Below, piece by piece: positions 9,407-18,539 of a stretch of DNA of 64,000 bases. The translations under genes and the position numbers were made by a program. A model generated the notes under the pieces. The model was not told the DNA's origin and did no database searches. It was given only the letters and a program-made list of their open reading frames with translations. The stretch covers positions 310,001 through 374,000 of the forward strand of contig JAOSJO010000022.1 in NCBI GenBank assembly GCA_027494055.1, given 5' to 3'. The stretch is from Anaerolineae bacterium (GTDB taxonomy: Bacteria > Chloroflexota > Anaerolineae > Aggregatilineales > JAFGMM01). Position 1 is the first letter of the stretch. Each line of letters starts with the position of its first letter.

Positions 9407-11591
9407 CTAGCGCCCTGTCGTGCCTTTGTTGAAATGGTAGAGCGCGTTTTGCGCCGTCAGGTAGACATCGCCGGTCCCGGCCCTGACGTGGATGCCGTGC
9501 ATATCGACGAAGGTCTCCGGGTTGGCGGGGCGGTAGTGGTAGGCGAAGTTGCCGCGCAGGGTGGTCTCGAAGATCGACTCGTTGCCCGCGTCCACCAGGT
9601 AGAGCGCCTGCGCGAACGGCCCGCTGTCGAGGTACATGCTGCGGGCATCCTCAAGCGCCAGCGGCAGGCCGATCAGGTTGAACTCCTGCGCCTCGCCGCC
9701 CCAGAACTTGGACACCTTGCCGTCGGCGAACAGGATGTACACATTGCCCTGGTCGTCAATCGCCATGTCAATCGCGCCGGCCAGGTCGGGGTTGGTGTTG
9801 ATGTCCTCGAAGTAGCGCTCCGGCGGCGCGGTGTAGTCGCCGGTATCCTGCGCCACGCGGTAGCGCCATACCTGGTCGGCGTCGGGGTCCAGGATGTAGA
9901 TGTTGCCGCCCCACGCCGCGATGGCGATGGGATTGGCCCACTGCTCCCAGCCGCTCAGCGCGATGGCCTGCGGCGGCAGCGTGGGCGAATACGCGACGAT
10001 GATGCCGCTGGTCGGCTCCAGCGCCACGAGCACGTTGCGCGTGCGCACCGAGCCTTCCTCCAGCCACTCGATGTCCACCAGCCGCTCGATGGCGTAGCCC
10101 TCCACCGTGTCGCCCCGGCTGAGCACGGGCTTGGAGTTCTCCTCCAGCAGTTGGTAGCCGTTGTCCATCAACTGGTCGCGGTAGAGCGCCACGTTCGCCA
10201 CGTCGAGCGTGTAGACGTCGGGCGCGTGCAGCACCGGCGCAATCAGCGCCGCGCCGGCGGGGAAGGTGCGCAACTGCGTGACCGCCGGGCGCGGGCGCAC
10301 CACCTGGTCGTACTCGTCGATGAAGCCGCGCGCCTCGTCCAGCGCGGCGGCGGGGCGGCGGTCGGTGGGCGGGCAGACCTCGGCGGCCTGCGAGAGGTGC
10401 AGGGCCACCGCCTCCCATGCCTCGCGCGCCTCCGCCGGGTGCCCGGTGAGCGTCTTCGCGACGGCGGCTTCCTCTTCGGCCATGAGCACGAAATCCTCGC
10501 AGCTATCGCGCCCGTAGTTGCGCAGCATCAACCCCACGACCACCACGGTGACGACGACCGCGATCAGCACGGTCGCGCCGGCGGCCAGGGGCGTGGAGAT
10601 GCGCGGGCCGGTGCCGTCCGCGGCGGGTTCGGGGAAGAACACGTCGAGGAACCGGTTCAAACCGCCGGTGACGGCGGCCACGCCCCGCGCGACGCCCGCG
10701 CCCGCCGCGCGCAACTGCTTGCGCACGTCCACACCTTCGACCGCGTCGCCAAGGCCGCGCAGGCGTTCGCCCGCGCCGGCGAGGTTGACGCGCTCTGTCA
10801 ACCGCGCGCCGCCGGCCTCCGTCTCCTCGGTTCGCGGGGTGGCGGCGGGCATGGGCTGCGTCGGCGCGGCGGCCTGGGTATCCGCCAGCGGCTCGGCGGT
10901 CGCCTCGATCTCGGCGACCTGCTGCTCGGTGGCGAACTGGATCACCAGCGCCGCCACCGACTCGCCCACCAGCGGCTGAGCGCGTCCGCCACCGCGCCCG
11001 GCGCGCCGGCGTTGAGGGCCGCCTCGACACGGGCGCGCGGCGCGTCGGCAAGCGCGGCGTCGGAGAAGGCGAGGATGTCGCCGGGGGCGACGGTGTACCG
11101 GGTGAGCCGGACGTCGGGGTTGCTGTTGGCGCCGATGCCCCTGCCGCGCAGGTCCACCGGGTCGTCGGGGAACACCGCAACGTCGCCGCTCTGCTGAAGC
11201 CAGCTCAGGCACGCGCCGGCCTGCGCCACGTACACCTCGCCGCTGCGCAGCGCGCCGCACACCACGTGCGCGCGGTAGCCGGCCCCGCCCTCCACGTTGC
11301 GCGCCATCAGGTCGGCGTTCACCGCGAGCACCGCCTCGCGCAGGCTGGCGGTGACGGTGCCGGTCGATTTGAAGTACGCCTCTGACGCGCGCCGTGACAG
11401 CGCCTCGTAGACCGGCGCGGAGGCGCGCACGTCGCCGCTCAGGGTGAGCAGCACGAAGAACGTGTCTTGCGCGCGCGCGCGTGACGTGCGCCGGGGCGCT
11501 TTCTGCACCAGCGCGCCGGGCGGCGCGGCGCGGAGCGCCCGCCCCCTACCACGTAGACCGTCGCGACCAGGGTCTCCAGTTCAACCGCCAT
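9407..11591 (-). CDS. PP2C-like domain fused through a membrane segment to a beta-propeller
   Basis: Two frame changes (near 11540 in a G run, and near 10980) split one gene of about 725 residues. The N-terminal 200 residues (MAVELETLV, QDTFFVLLTLSGDV, FSDAALAD) resemble a PP2C-type phosphatase scaffold. The usual metal-binding DGxG motifs are not obvious, so it may be a pseudophosphatase. A Pro/Ala-rich linker and one membrane helix (TVLIAVVVTVVVVGLML) follow, then a six- to seven-bladed NHL/YVTN-like propeller. It starts inside the stop codon region of the upstream hydrolase gene (ATG at 11589-11591, stop at 11581-11583), so the two are translationally coupled. The topology suggests cytoplasmic PP2C and external propeller. 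Confidence 0.65.
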
Positions 11592-12673
11592 ATTCCACCG
11601 GGATTATCTGGGGTACGTGGGTGCAGTGCACCCGCAACCGAATCTCCGAACCAAAGCTGTCTTGCATCACGTGGTCACTGACGTCGCCGTGTACCAGGGG
11701 CACGTGCAGCGTCGTGAACAGCGTGCGCCGCTTTTCCGCCGCGCGGCCCACCTCGCGCAGCCGGAAGTTGACGTCCGCCGCCGCCTTGTTGGCCGGGAAG
11801 GCCACCGTGCCCAGCGGCGTGAAATGCTCGAACACGTAGGTAGACTGGCTGGACGGCGCAAACACCCCGTCCGGCGGGACGCGGTAGCCGGCAACTTCGA
11901 AGTAGAACTGCCCCAGCGCGGCATCGGGCGCGCCCTTGCGCATCTGTATGCTGGTGAGGTGGAGCTGCACCATCCAAAATCCATCGGCAAAGAACTGGCG
12001 CAGTTGTGCGTAAGCGTCCGGCGCTTCCATCATCCGGTTAGGATGCAAGTTCAGGCCCAGGTTGATCGCCTCCGGGAGGGGCGGGACGCTGCGCGTGCCC
12101 TCCTCCAGTATCGAGGTGCGCGCGTGGCCGTAGAAATTGAACATCACGAACTGGTTGACGAGGGCCGGGCTGTAGGGCGACGGCGCTTCGCCCGCGCCGA
12201 GCGCGGCTTCCTGGTCGCGCTGAAGCAGGTCGTCTTGCAGGTAGCTGAGCGCGCTCGACTGGTAGCGCCCGTCGATGCCCACCAGGAAGCGCACGTTGCG
12301 GTAGCCGCCGCCTGCTCTCCACATAATGGAGGGCCGGCGCGCAGGCGTCGCCGTGCGCGACGAGCGCCAGCCAGGGCGCGCCCGTCTTCGCAAGGACGGC
12401 CTCAATCGCGTGCGCCACCGGCTCCCAGCCGGCGTCAGCCGGCGGCTGGTGCGCGTAGATGTGCCGGAAGCCGTCGCCTGCGAAGCCCTCGCCCAGCGTG
12501 TCCCACGCCTCCAGGCCGGCGTCGCGCCCTGCGACCATCAGCACGGGCGTCGCCACCCCGCCGCGCGCGGCGCGGCGCCAACGGTAGAGGTCTGCGTCCC
12601 CGTTTACTGCCTGCCAGCGCGTCATTTCGGATGCTGTCATATGCTCACATACCGATAACGGTTGCGGTTTCAT
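11581..12673 (-). CDS. Alpha/beta-hydrolase-like protein coupled to the PP2C-propeller gene
   Basis: This reconstructed protein of about 360 residues has a frame change near 12330. The first part (ATPVLMVAGRDAG, WLALVAHGDACAPALHYVES) has the strand and nucleophile-elbow order of an alpha/beta hydrolase. The elbow reads AHGDA, so the usual Ser is Asp. The second half contains GGYRNVRFLVGIDG and a beta-rich C-terminus with an FEHFTPLGTVAFPA stretch, which I do not recognise. The start is uncertain (12673 or 12640). The 11-bp overlap with the next gene indicates an operon. Its function is unknown. Confidence 0.5.
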
Positions 12674-12932
12674 TGTACACGAAAGTGCGGGATCACAAAA
12701 AGGCGCTGTGCGCGCACTGCCTTCCATGCTACGGGCAACCTCATGCGCAAGTGTCTCTCATCCCGCGCCTGATGGATTTTGCATGATTACACGGGCGATG
12801 CTCTCTTGACCGCCCCGCAGGAGCACGGCGTGCGGTGTTCCTGCAAACTGCCCTATCTGGCGGTAGGGCGAGCGGCCGTTTCGCCAGACCTACATCTCAA
12901 GCGACAGAGATCACCCAGGTGGTATTCCTCAC

Positions 12933-14585
12933 TCAGGGCGCGGCGTCGCACCCCACGGCCTGCGCGCTGAACTGGTCGATGCCGAAGGCCAGCCCACCCG
13001 ACCCGTAGTACCGCTCGCGCAGCGGGGGCTGTTCCTCGGACACGATCAGCACCGCCGGCGCGCCGCAGCCGTCCCCATCGCGGAACGGCGTGTTCGTGGC
13101 CGGGACGGCCTCGCCGTCATACGTGAAAGTCCAGGCGTAATCGCCCGGCGCGTTCGGCGTCAGGAAGGTGAATGTGGCGCACTCTGTCGCGTCGAACACG
13201 CCCTCCCGGTCCCACACCTCCGCGCCGCCCGGCCCGGTCAGGGTGATGCGCCACGCCTTGCCCACGCCGCCGCACGCGCTCACGTCGATGGGCAGGCCCG
13301 CGCCGCTCCGGTAGGAAGCTCCACCGTGAAGGGCAGTTCCTCCACCGGGCGGCCCAGGAACGCGCCGAGCGGCGTCTCCTCGCGCCCGTCCCGGATGAAG
13401 TAGAACCGCCCGCCTGGGGCGTCGTATGCCGCCCCGCTCGTGATCGCGTCCAGGTAGGCGAGCGTCTGCGTGTACACCCAGTTGCTCATCCCGTGCCCGT
13501 CGCCGAGGATGATGGCCGTCGCGTGGTCGATGCCCAGCGCGGTCAGGTGGCGGTCGAACGCCAGAAAGAGCGCGAGCTGGAAGAAGCTGTCGTGCGTCCC
13601 CTCCGAGATGACGACGACCTTGTCCCGCAGCCGCCCCGCCAGCCCCATGGGGCCGCGCGCGTTGGCCTCGTCCGCGTCGCGGGTCCCGAACAGGATGTCG
13701 AGCACTTCCGGCAGGCGCGCCGCCATCGTCTCCGCGCCTTCGTCATAGTCCGCCGCGCCCTCGCCCATTACCAGGTCGGCGATGGTGCCCATCGCCGGGT
13801 AGGTGAACAGCGAGATGCGCCCCAGCGAGCCGTAGTGCGTCGGCGGCACGTGCGCGAACACGGCGCGCACCGTGTAATCCAGGTCGAGCGGGTTCGCCGC
13901 CCACACCAGCGCGGTCCCGCCGCCGCGCGAGCCGCCGGTGGTGACGGCGTTGTGCCGGTCGCCGCCGTGCTCGGCGATGAAGTCGAAGAACGCGCCCACC
14001 GAGCGCAGCGTCTTCTCGTCCGCGCCCTGACTCTCGGTGCCGCCGCAGTTGCTCACCGCCAGGATCAGGCCGCCCCGCCCCGCCTGCGTCGAATTCCACG
14101 CGATGACGGGCGCGTAAATCTCCTGGTCGTTGAAGAGGCGGTTGTTGTTGCTGATGCCCGCGCCGTTCCCGGATAGGACGACCGGGTACTGCCCGTCGCG
14201 CTGCCAGCCGGGCGGGAGGAAGATCGTGTAGAGCGCGCCGGCAATGGGCACGTTGTTGACCATCTGCACCGCGTCGATGCGCTCCTGCGCATCCGCGAAG
14301 TCATTGCGCACGATCAACCGCGCGCCGCCCATGAGCAGGCGCGCCTTGGCGACAAACAGATCGACTTCCTGCCGCGTGGGGGCGTGGTAGTCATTCTCGG
14401 CGTTGTTGTAGATCCCATACGCCGGCGCGACTTCGCGCCTGGGCGCGGGTTCGGTCCCGCCAGGGGCGGGGGTAGTGGGTCACGATGGGGAAGGCGATGT
14501 CATCCTGTTGGGCGCTCGTTGGCGCTGCGCCGGCGAGGAGCGCCAGCAGCGTCGCCGCGACCAGGGCTGCTCGATGTCGTCGCAT
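12933..14585 (-). CDS. Secreted serine hydrolase (alpha/beta fold)
   Basis: This exported hydrolase of about 550 residues has frame changes near 14455 and 13300. The start at 14585 (MRRHRAAL) follows ACAGGAGAGAC and gives a clean signal peptide ending TSAQQ. The core has a TIFLPPGW strand, YPVVLSGNG and the nucleophile elbow TTGGSRGGG. The expected acid and His lie in ISEGTHDSF and GDGHGMSN. The C-terminal 110 residues form an Ig-like domain with a Cys pair. The order resembles secreted esterases or depolymerases, but I cannot name the substrate. It stands alone, with a short direct repeat nearby. Confidence 0.65.
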
Positions 14586-14627
14586 CTCGTTGTCTCTCCT
14601 GTGTGAAGCAAACCGAGGCAATGAAAA

Positions 14628-14660
14628 CCGCGAATAACGCCAATCGCGCGAATTCAGAAT
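14628..14660 (+). repeat. 33-bp direct repeat, copy 1
   Basis: The stretch beginning ccgcgaataacgccaatc and ending attcagaat recurs at 15305-15337 with about two mismatches. The two copies flank the hypothetical membrane gene at 14720-15258. This kind of 'gaataacgc' sequence is a common intergenic repeat. A flanking duplication left by an insertion is the alternative. Confidence 0.7.
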
Positions 14661-14719
14661 AATTGAAGGGACGGCGCGCCAAAGTCGTTGAGGAGACTCA
14701 TGCATCGCGCTTCGCAGTC

Positions 14720-15258
14720 TCAGCCGTAGCAGTCATACACGGATGGTTCCGCGAACAAGATACTGACATAATAAATAGTCAAATATTGTTCCCATTCTCC
14801 ACGAGTCTTGAGGTCATCTCGCTGCTCGATGGTTACGTCTGCAGTCCACCCTGGATTGTTGTAGGTTGGCCTATCAGGCGTTACCAGCACCGGCGGGGAT
14901 CTCGATCATAGAGCCAGTTGGACCACCCCTTGGCTAGAAGCGCTTCATCATAGTCCGCCAGTACTTCCTCGTATGGATGGTGAGAGCCAAATATCAGATG
15001 CCCACCTCCTCGAAAGCAACTGGGATGATATGGACTGTCCCAGTGTTGCAGTTCCGATTGATCTTCCTCCAGAAGCACATCGTTTCTGATGGATGCTAGC
15101 TCGCTGAAGATCTGATTTCGATGCTCTGTAGCACTGGCAAGGCGCTGGAGGAATCGAATTCCATTCCACACGAAGGGAACCGCGAATGCCAGGAGCAAAA
15201 CCAGCACGACAGCCAACACAATTATACGCCGGCGATTCTTCTTCGGTTTTTCCAACAA
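14720..15258 (-). CDS. Hypothetical membrane-anchored protein, frameshifted
   Basis: A basic N-terminus (MLEKPKKNRRR) precedes one strong membrane helix (IIVLAVVLVLLLAFAVPFVW) and then a soluble domain. The first frame stops at 14881. Protein-like sequence clearly continues in a neighbouring frame (VLVTPDRPTYNNPGW, IEQRDDLKTRGEWEQYL) to a stop at 14720-14722, with the switch near 14900. The product is therefore about 180 residues. It is less GC-rich than its neighbours and flanked by a 33-bp direct repeat, both of which hint at transfer. I do not recognise the family. Confidence 0.55.
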
Positions 15259-15304
15259 TCAACCTCCGTGCATCTCGCTGCATTCCGGCGTGAAGACAAA
15301 GAAG

Positions 15305-15337
15305 CCGCGAATAACGCCAATCACGCGCATTCAGAAT
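15305..15337 (+). repeat. 33-bp direct repeat, copy 2
   Basis: Second copy of the repeat at 14628-14660, with about two mismatches. It lies between the hypothetical membrane gene and the end of the Doc gene. Confidence 0.7.
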
Positions 15338-15358
15338 GCATGTACTGGCAGGCGCGCC

Positions 15359-15753
15359 TCATCTCTCGACCGGCTGCGTGTGCCCGCGCAGCCACGCCTC
15401 AAACTCGGCAGTCGCCGCGCCCAGGTCGCCCGCGCGCGTCGCGACCGCCTCCAGCTTCCTGGCGAGCGTCACCGGGTCGCCGCGAAACACCAGCCTGTTC
15501 AGCCGCAGGAACACGTCACTCGCGGCGAAGGCAGTCCGCTTGTTGCCGTCGATGAAAGCCTGCGCCTGCGATACCCACTGCCAGCAGGCCGCCTGGCGAA
15601 CCAGGTCCGCGTTCTCATAGTGGACCGCCCACTGCGGGCGTGTGATCGCCGACCAGCCGCCCTCGTCGCGCAGCGGATCGGCGACGCGCCGGTGCGCTCC
15701 ATGACGAGCGCGTGCAGCGCCACCACATCGCCCAGGTTGAGGTAGACGGCCAT
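15359..15753 (-). CDS. Doc-type (Fic fold) toxin
   Basis: This death-on-curing toxin of about 130 residues has a frame change near 15675. It begins MAVYLNLGDVVALHALVMERTG, in frame with the ATG at 15753, and continues in the other frame through PLRDEGGW, the VHYENADLVRQAA helix and the Fic core QAFIDGNKRTA. Doc proteins inactivate EF-Tu by phosphorylation. Their core normally reads HxFxDxNKR. Here the codon at the His position is CAG (Gln), which may weaken catalysis. It starts just after the stop of the AbrB-type gene, as in a two-gene toxin-antitoxin operon with the antitoxin first. Confidence 0.85.
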
Positions 15754-15756
15754 CCG

Positions 15757-15971
15757 TCACCGCTCGGCGAGGTAGCGGTAGCCCGCCTCGTTGTCGCTCC
15801 AGCTCGCCTCAAAGGCCTCGCGGGCCGCGTCGAAAGCACGGGCCGGACTTCCGCCGGCTGGAGCGAGACGGCGACGAGTTGCCCCGGTTGCAGGTTCAGC
15901 CGCTCGACCTCCTCTTTGGGGATGGTGACGACGTAGCTGTTGCCTACTTTGCGTATCTTCTGGTAGAGCAT
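15757..15971 (-). CDS. AbrB/SpoVT-type antitoxin
   Basis: This is a DNA-binding antitoxin of about 71 residues with a frame change near 15850. The N-terminal swapped-hairpin domain is clear (KIRKVGNSYVVTIPKEEVERL, then LQPGQLVAV), matching the AbrB/MazE family. The other frame gives the C-terminal helix expected to wrap the toxin (AFDAAREAFEASWSDNEAG) and the stop at 15757-15759, four bases before the Doc ATG. AbrB-type antitoxins repress their own promoter, and a palindrome overlapping the -10 box lies just upstream. Confidence 0.85.
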
Positions 15972-15987
15972 CGCGCGTCTCCCGTAT

Positions 15988-16015
15988 ATGTTACATATAC
16001 AGTATATACTAACAT
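15988..16015. promoter_or_regulatory. Palindromic operator of the AbrB-Doc operon
   Basis: The imperfect inverted repeat ATGTTACATATA-cag-TATATACTAACAT overlaps the -10 box of the operon promoter, 17 bp upstream of the antitoxin start. This is the expected site for autorepression by the AbrB-type antitoxin. The sequence is strikingly AT-rich for this genome. Confidence 0.65.
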
Positions 16016-16029
16016 AGTCGGTATATCAA
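16001..16029 (-). promoter_or_regulatory. Promoter of the AbrB-Doc operon
   Basis: On the - strand, TTGATA (16024-16029), a 17-bp spacer and TATACT (16001-16006) lie 30 bp upstream of the antitoxin start. The -10 box sits inside the palindromic operator. Confidence 0.75.
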
Positions 16030-16052
16030 CGCATATGAGGAAACGGCGCGGC

Positions 16053-17028
16053 TCAGAGAAACGTCGCCAGTTCCGCAAAGTCGAAATCGACGAACGGCGC
16101 GTCGCGCTCGATGCGCGCTCTACGGCCTTCCATGTAGCGCCGCGGCCACCAGTCGTCCACATGCGCCGTAGTCGGTGGATCACCGCGTACAGGTCGATCT
16201 CGCGCAGCTTCAGGAACCAGGGCATCTCCGCCAGCACGCCGGTCGAGCCGGTTCTCGCGCGCATAGCCGCGCAGGAAATGCGCCATGAACGCGCGCGTGA
16301 GGGCCGGGTCATCTTCGAGACGACCATGTAGAACAGCACCATCGCAATGTCGTAGAGGTACCAGCAGTACACGCAGTCGTCGAAGTCGAACAGCGTGATC
16401 TCCCCGCGTCATCGACGAAGAAGTTGCCCCGTGCGCGTCCTGGTGGACCAGCCCGTAGCCGGCGCGGTCTTTGGGCAGCGTCGCGAGATGCGCCTTCACC
16501 GCCGGAGCTTCTCCGCTGCCGCCGTGTCCGACCTGGCAGCCACTTCTCGGTATCCAGCATGAGGGGATCGTCCACGCCGGGCGCTGCCACGCCGGGTTGG
16601 ACGGCGCGTACTGCTTCAGAGCACGTGCATCCTGCCGATCAGCCGCCCGTACCGCTCGTAGAGCGTATCGCTCCACCCGACTCCCACGGGGACCGGCCCC
16701 GCGCCCGCGAAGGCGGTCGCGAGGAAGCGCCGCCCTGCCCATCGTCAATAGCCTCCACCAGCCGCCCGCGCGCCGAGAGCGCCGCCCTGGCAACCGACGC
16801 GCCGCCATCAGCCAGGTAGTTGATCCAATCGACCTCGCCCTGGATGAGGTTCTCGCCCGGCGCAGGCTGTGTCCGATGCGCAAGATGTAGTCCCGCCGCC
16901 GCGCGCGAACGCGAACATGAAGCCTCGAAGCCATCGAGCCGCGTGATCTGCCCGTCCGCGATGCCGTAGCGCTGCATCGCCGCGCGCAGGATGCCGTCAT
17001 TGAACCGTTCCCGGATGCGTGGCTCCAT
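16053..17028 (-). pseudogene. Aminoglycoside phosphotransferase-like kinase, multiply frameshifted
   Basis: Pieces of one gene of about 325 codons lie in three frames, with at least five switches. The start at 17028 (MEPRIRERFNDGIL) is followed by a TRLDGFEA strand, a DYILRIGHS strand, ENLIQGEVDWINYLADGG, the Brenner-type catalytic motif GLVHQDAHG and VYCWYLYDIAMVLFY. The order matches APH/ChoK kinases, which phosphorylate small amines or sugars; resistance cannot be inferred. It overlaps the end of the PfkB gene by 32 bp. The break density is the highest in the window, so real decay is possible, although assembly error is still more likely. Confidence 0.6.
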
Positions 17029-18087
17029 GCTCGATCACCTCACGTCGTCTGGGGCTGAACAGCCGCGCGGGATGTGACTCAACGCCGACCCGCGCCCACG
17101 CCTCGAAAGCCTGCAACATCTGCGCCCGGCTGGCGGTGCCGGTCGTGCCGAGCTGGCGCACCGTCACCGAGGCCGCCAGGTTGCCGACCAGCGCCGCCTC
17201 GACGGGCGTCGCCCCCGCGCAGAGCGCGCTCGCCAGGCCCGCCACCGCCGAGTCGCCGGCGCCCACGATGTCGATGGGACCCTCAACCGGCACGCCGGGC
17301 GCGTACGTGACGCCGGCCGCGTCAACGACGAGCATTCCGTCTTCACCCAGGGTGACGACTACGGGGCGCCCGTGCGCGCGTGGAGCGCCGCGCCCGCCGC
17401 CTCCGGGGTGGACGCGCCGGAAGCCGCCAGCGCCTCCGGGCGGTTGGGCTTGACGATGACGTTGCGGAACAGGCCGATGCGCCGGCGCGAGTCGGCGGCG
17501 ATGATGAGGTCGGGCTGCGCCGCGCCGAGCGCCGCCAGCGCCGCGCGCACCGCCGTCGTGATGACGCCGCACTCCGCCTCCTCCACCTGATCCGACACCA
17601 CGATGCCGTCCACCTCCCCGGCCAGCGCGTGCAGCCGCGCGATGACCTCGCGCTCGACCTCCGGCGGCGTGGGCGTGCGGTTCTTGAAGTCCAGCCGGTT
17701 GAGTTCGCGCTCGGCGCCGTCCGCCTCGCGGCGCATCGGTTTCGTGTAGGTGGGCGTCATGCGCCCCGGCGCGACGACCAGCGCTCCGGTTTCGACGCCG
17801 GTCGCCGCCAGGCCCTGCCGCAACTCGTAGCCGGCCCCGTCGTCGCCGAGCACGCCCAGCGCCGTGACGCGCACGCCCATCGCGCGCAGATTGTTGGTGA
17901 TCGTGCCCGCCACGCCCGGCGCGGGCCGCGTCGCCACCACCTGGAACGCCTCCAGGCCGGTCTCCACCGAGGTTTCGCTGAGCGCCGGGTCGATGACGAG
18001 GTAGTTGTCGAGGAAGTAGTCGCCCATGACGAGGAGGTGAAGGTTTGGGAAGCGCGCGAGCAACCCTTCGAGGCGGTTTTGGTCCAT
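16997..18087 (-). CDS. PfkB-family sugar kinase (RfaE1-like)
   Basis: This ribokinase-type enzyme of about 363 residues has a frame change near 17370. The N-terminal part has VMGDYFLDNYLVIDP, a GVAGTITNNLRAMG glycine motif and LDFKNRTPTP, which resembles the heptose-7-phosphate kinase domain of RfaE/HldE. The C-terminal part carries the PfkB signature VGAGDSAVAG with the catalytic Asp. A nucleotidyltransferase domain is absent. The start at 18087 is in frame with the family N-terminus (MDQNRLEGLLARFPNL). It overlaps the APH-like gene, so the two are probably co-translated. The exact sugar is not determined. Confidence 0.8.
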
Positions 18088-18230
18088 GTTTCAGTCGTCC
18101 TGTTTGCGGCCTTGCGGGTAGGGTTGGGGTCGCCCGGATGCCGGCGCGCCCCACGCCACAGACTACCCTCTCCTGTCGATCTCGCCAAGTTTCTCCCGGC
18201 GATGCCCGGCTCCGCGCCCGCGAAAGTGGC

Positions 18231-18259
18231 TTGACCGATGCCAGACCGGGTGTTACAAT
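18231..18259 (+). promoter_or_regulatory. Promoter of tRNA-Glu
   Basis: TTGACC (18231-18236), a 17-bp spacer and TACAAT (18254-18259) lie 22 bp upstream of the tRNA 5' end. The spacing suits a dedicated tRNA promoter. Confidence 0.8.
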
Positions 18260-18281
18260 GCGGCCCGCACAGGCCGTATTG

Positions 18282-18354
18282 GCCCCCATCGTCTAGAGGA
18301 CCAGGACGTGGCCCTTTCAAGGCCAAAGCAGGAGTTCGAATCTCCTTGGGGGCA
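18282..18354 (+). tRNA. tRNA-Glu (anticodon TTC)
   Basis: The acceptor stem GCCCCCA pairs with TGGGGGC, followed by discriminator A. The D arm, a five-base anticodon stem with loop CTTTCAA (anticodon TTC at 18316-18318), and the T arm with GTTCGAATC are all present. CCA is not encoded. It decodes GAA and GAG. Confidence 0.95.
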
Positions 18355-18363
18355 TTGCTGGAT

Positions 18364-18402
18364 ACACGTCTTGTCCTCCGGGCAAGGCGTGTGTTGTTTC
18401 TC
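18364..18402 (+). terminator. Rho-independent terminator after tRNA-Glu
   Basis: A 10-bp stem (18364-18373 with 18383-18392, one G-T pair) around a 9-base loop is followed by a T-rich tract (ttgtttctcc). Confidence 0.7.
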
Positions 18403-18442
18403 CCCCGTGACCCCCTCGCGCAATCCGCCTGCCCCTATCTCC

Positions 18443-18473
18443 ATGACACCCCAACGCCGGTGCGTGATATACT
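18443..18473 (+). promoter_or_regulatory. Probable promoter of the PA14 gene
   Basis: ATGACA (18443-18448), a 19-bp spacer and TATACT (18468-18473) lie 66 bp before the start codon. A TGA just before the -10 box gives an extended -10. The long spacer makes this less certain. Confidence 0.45.
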
Positions 18474-18539
18474 ACAGGTGCGGCGATCGATGAGGTTGAG
18501 GGGGACAAAACGATCAGTCTCATCGGAGGATATGGACAC

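Noticed and set aside
14628-15337. Flanking 33-bp direct repeats as evidence of a mobile element
   Set aside because: There is no transposase, terminal inverted repeat or target duplication pattern. The repeat sequence resembles a common intergenic motif, so insertion is not supported.
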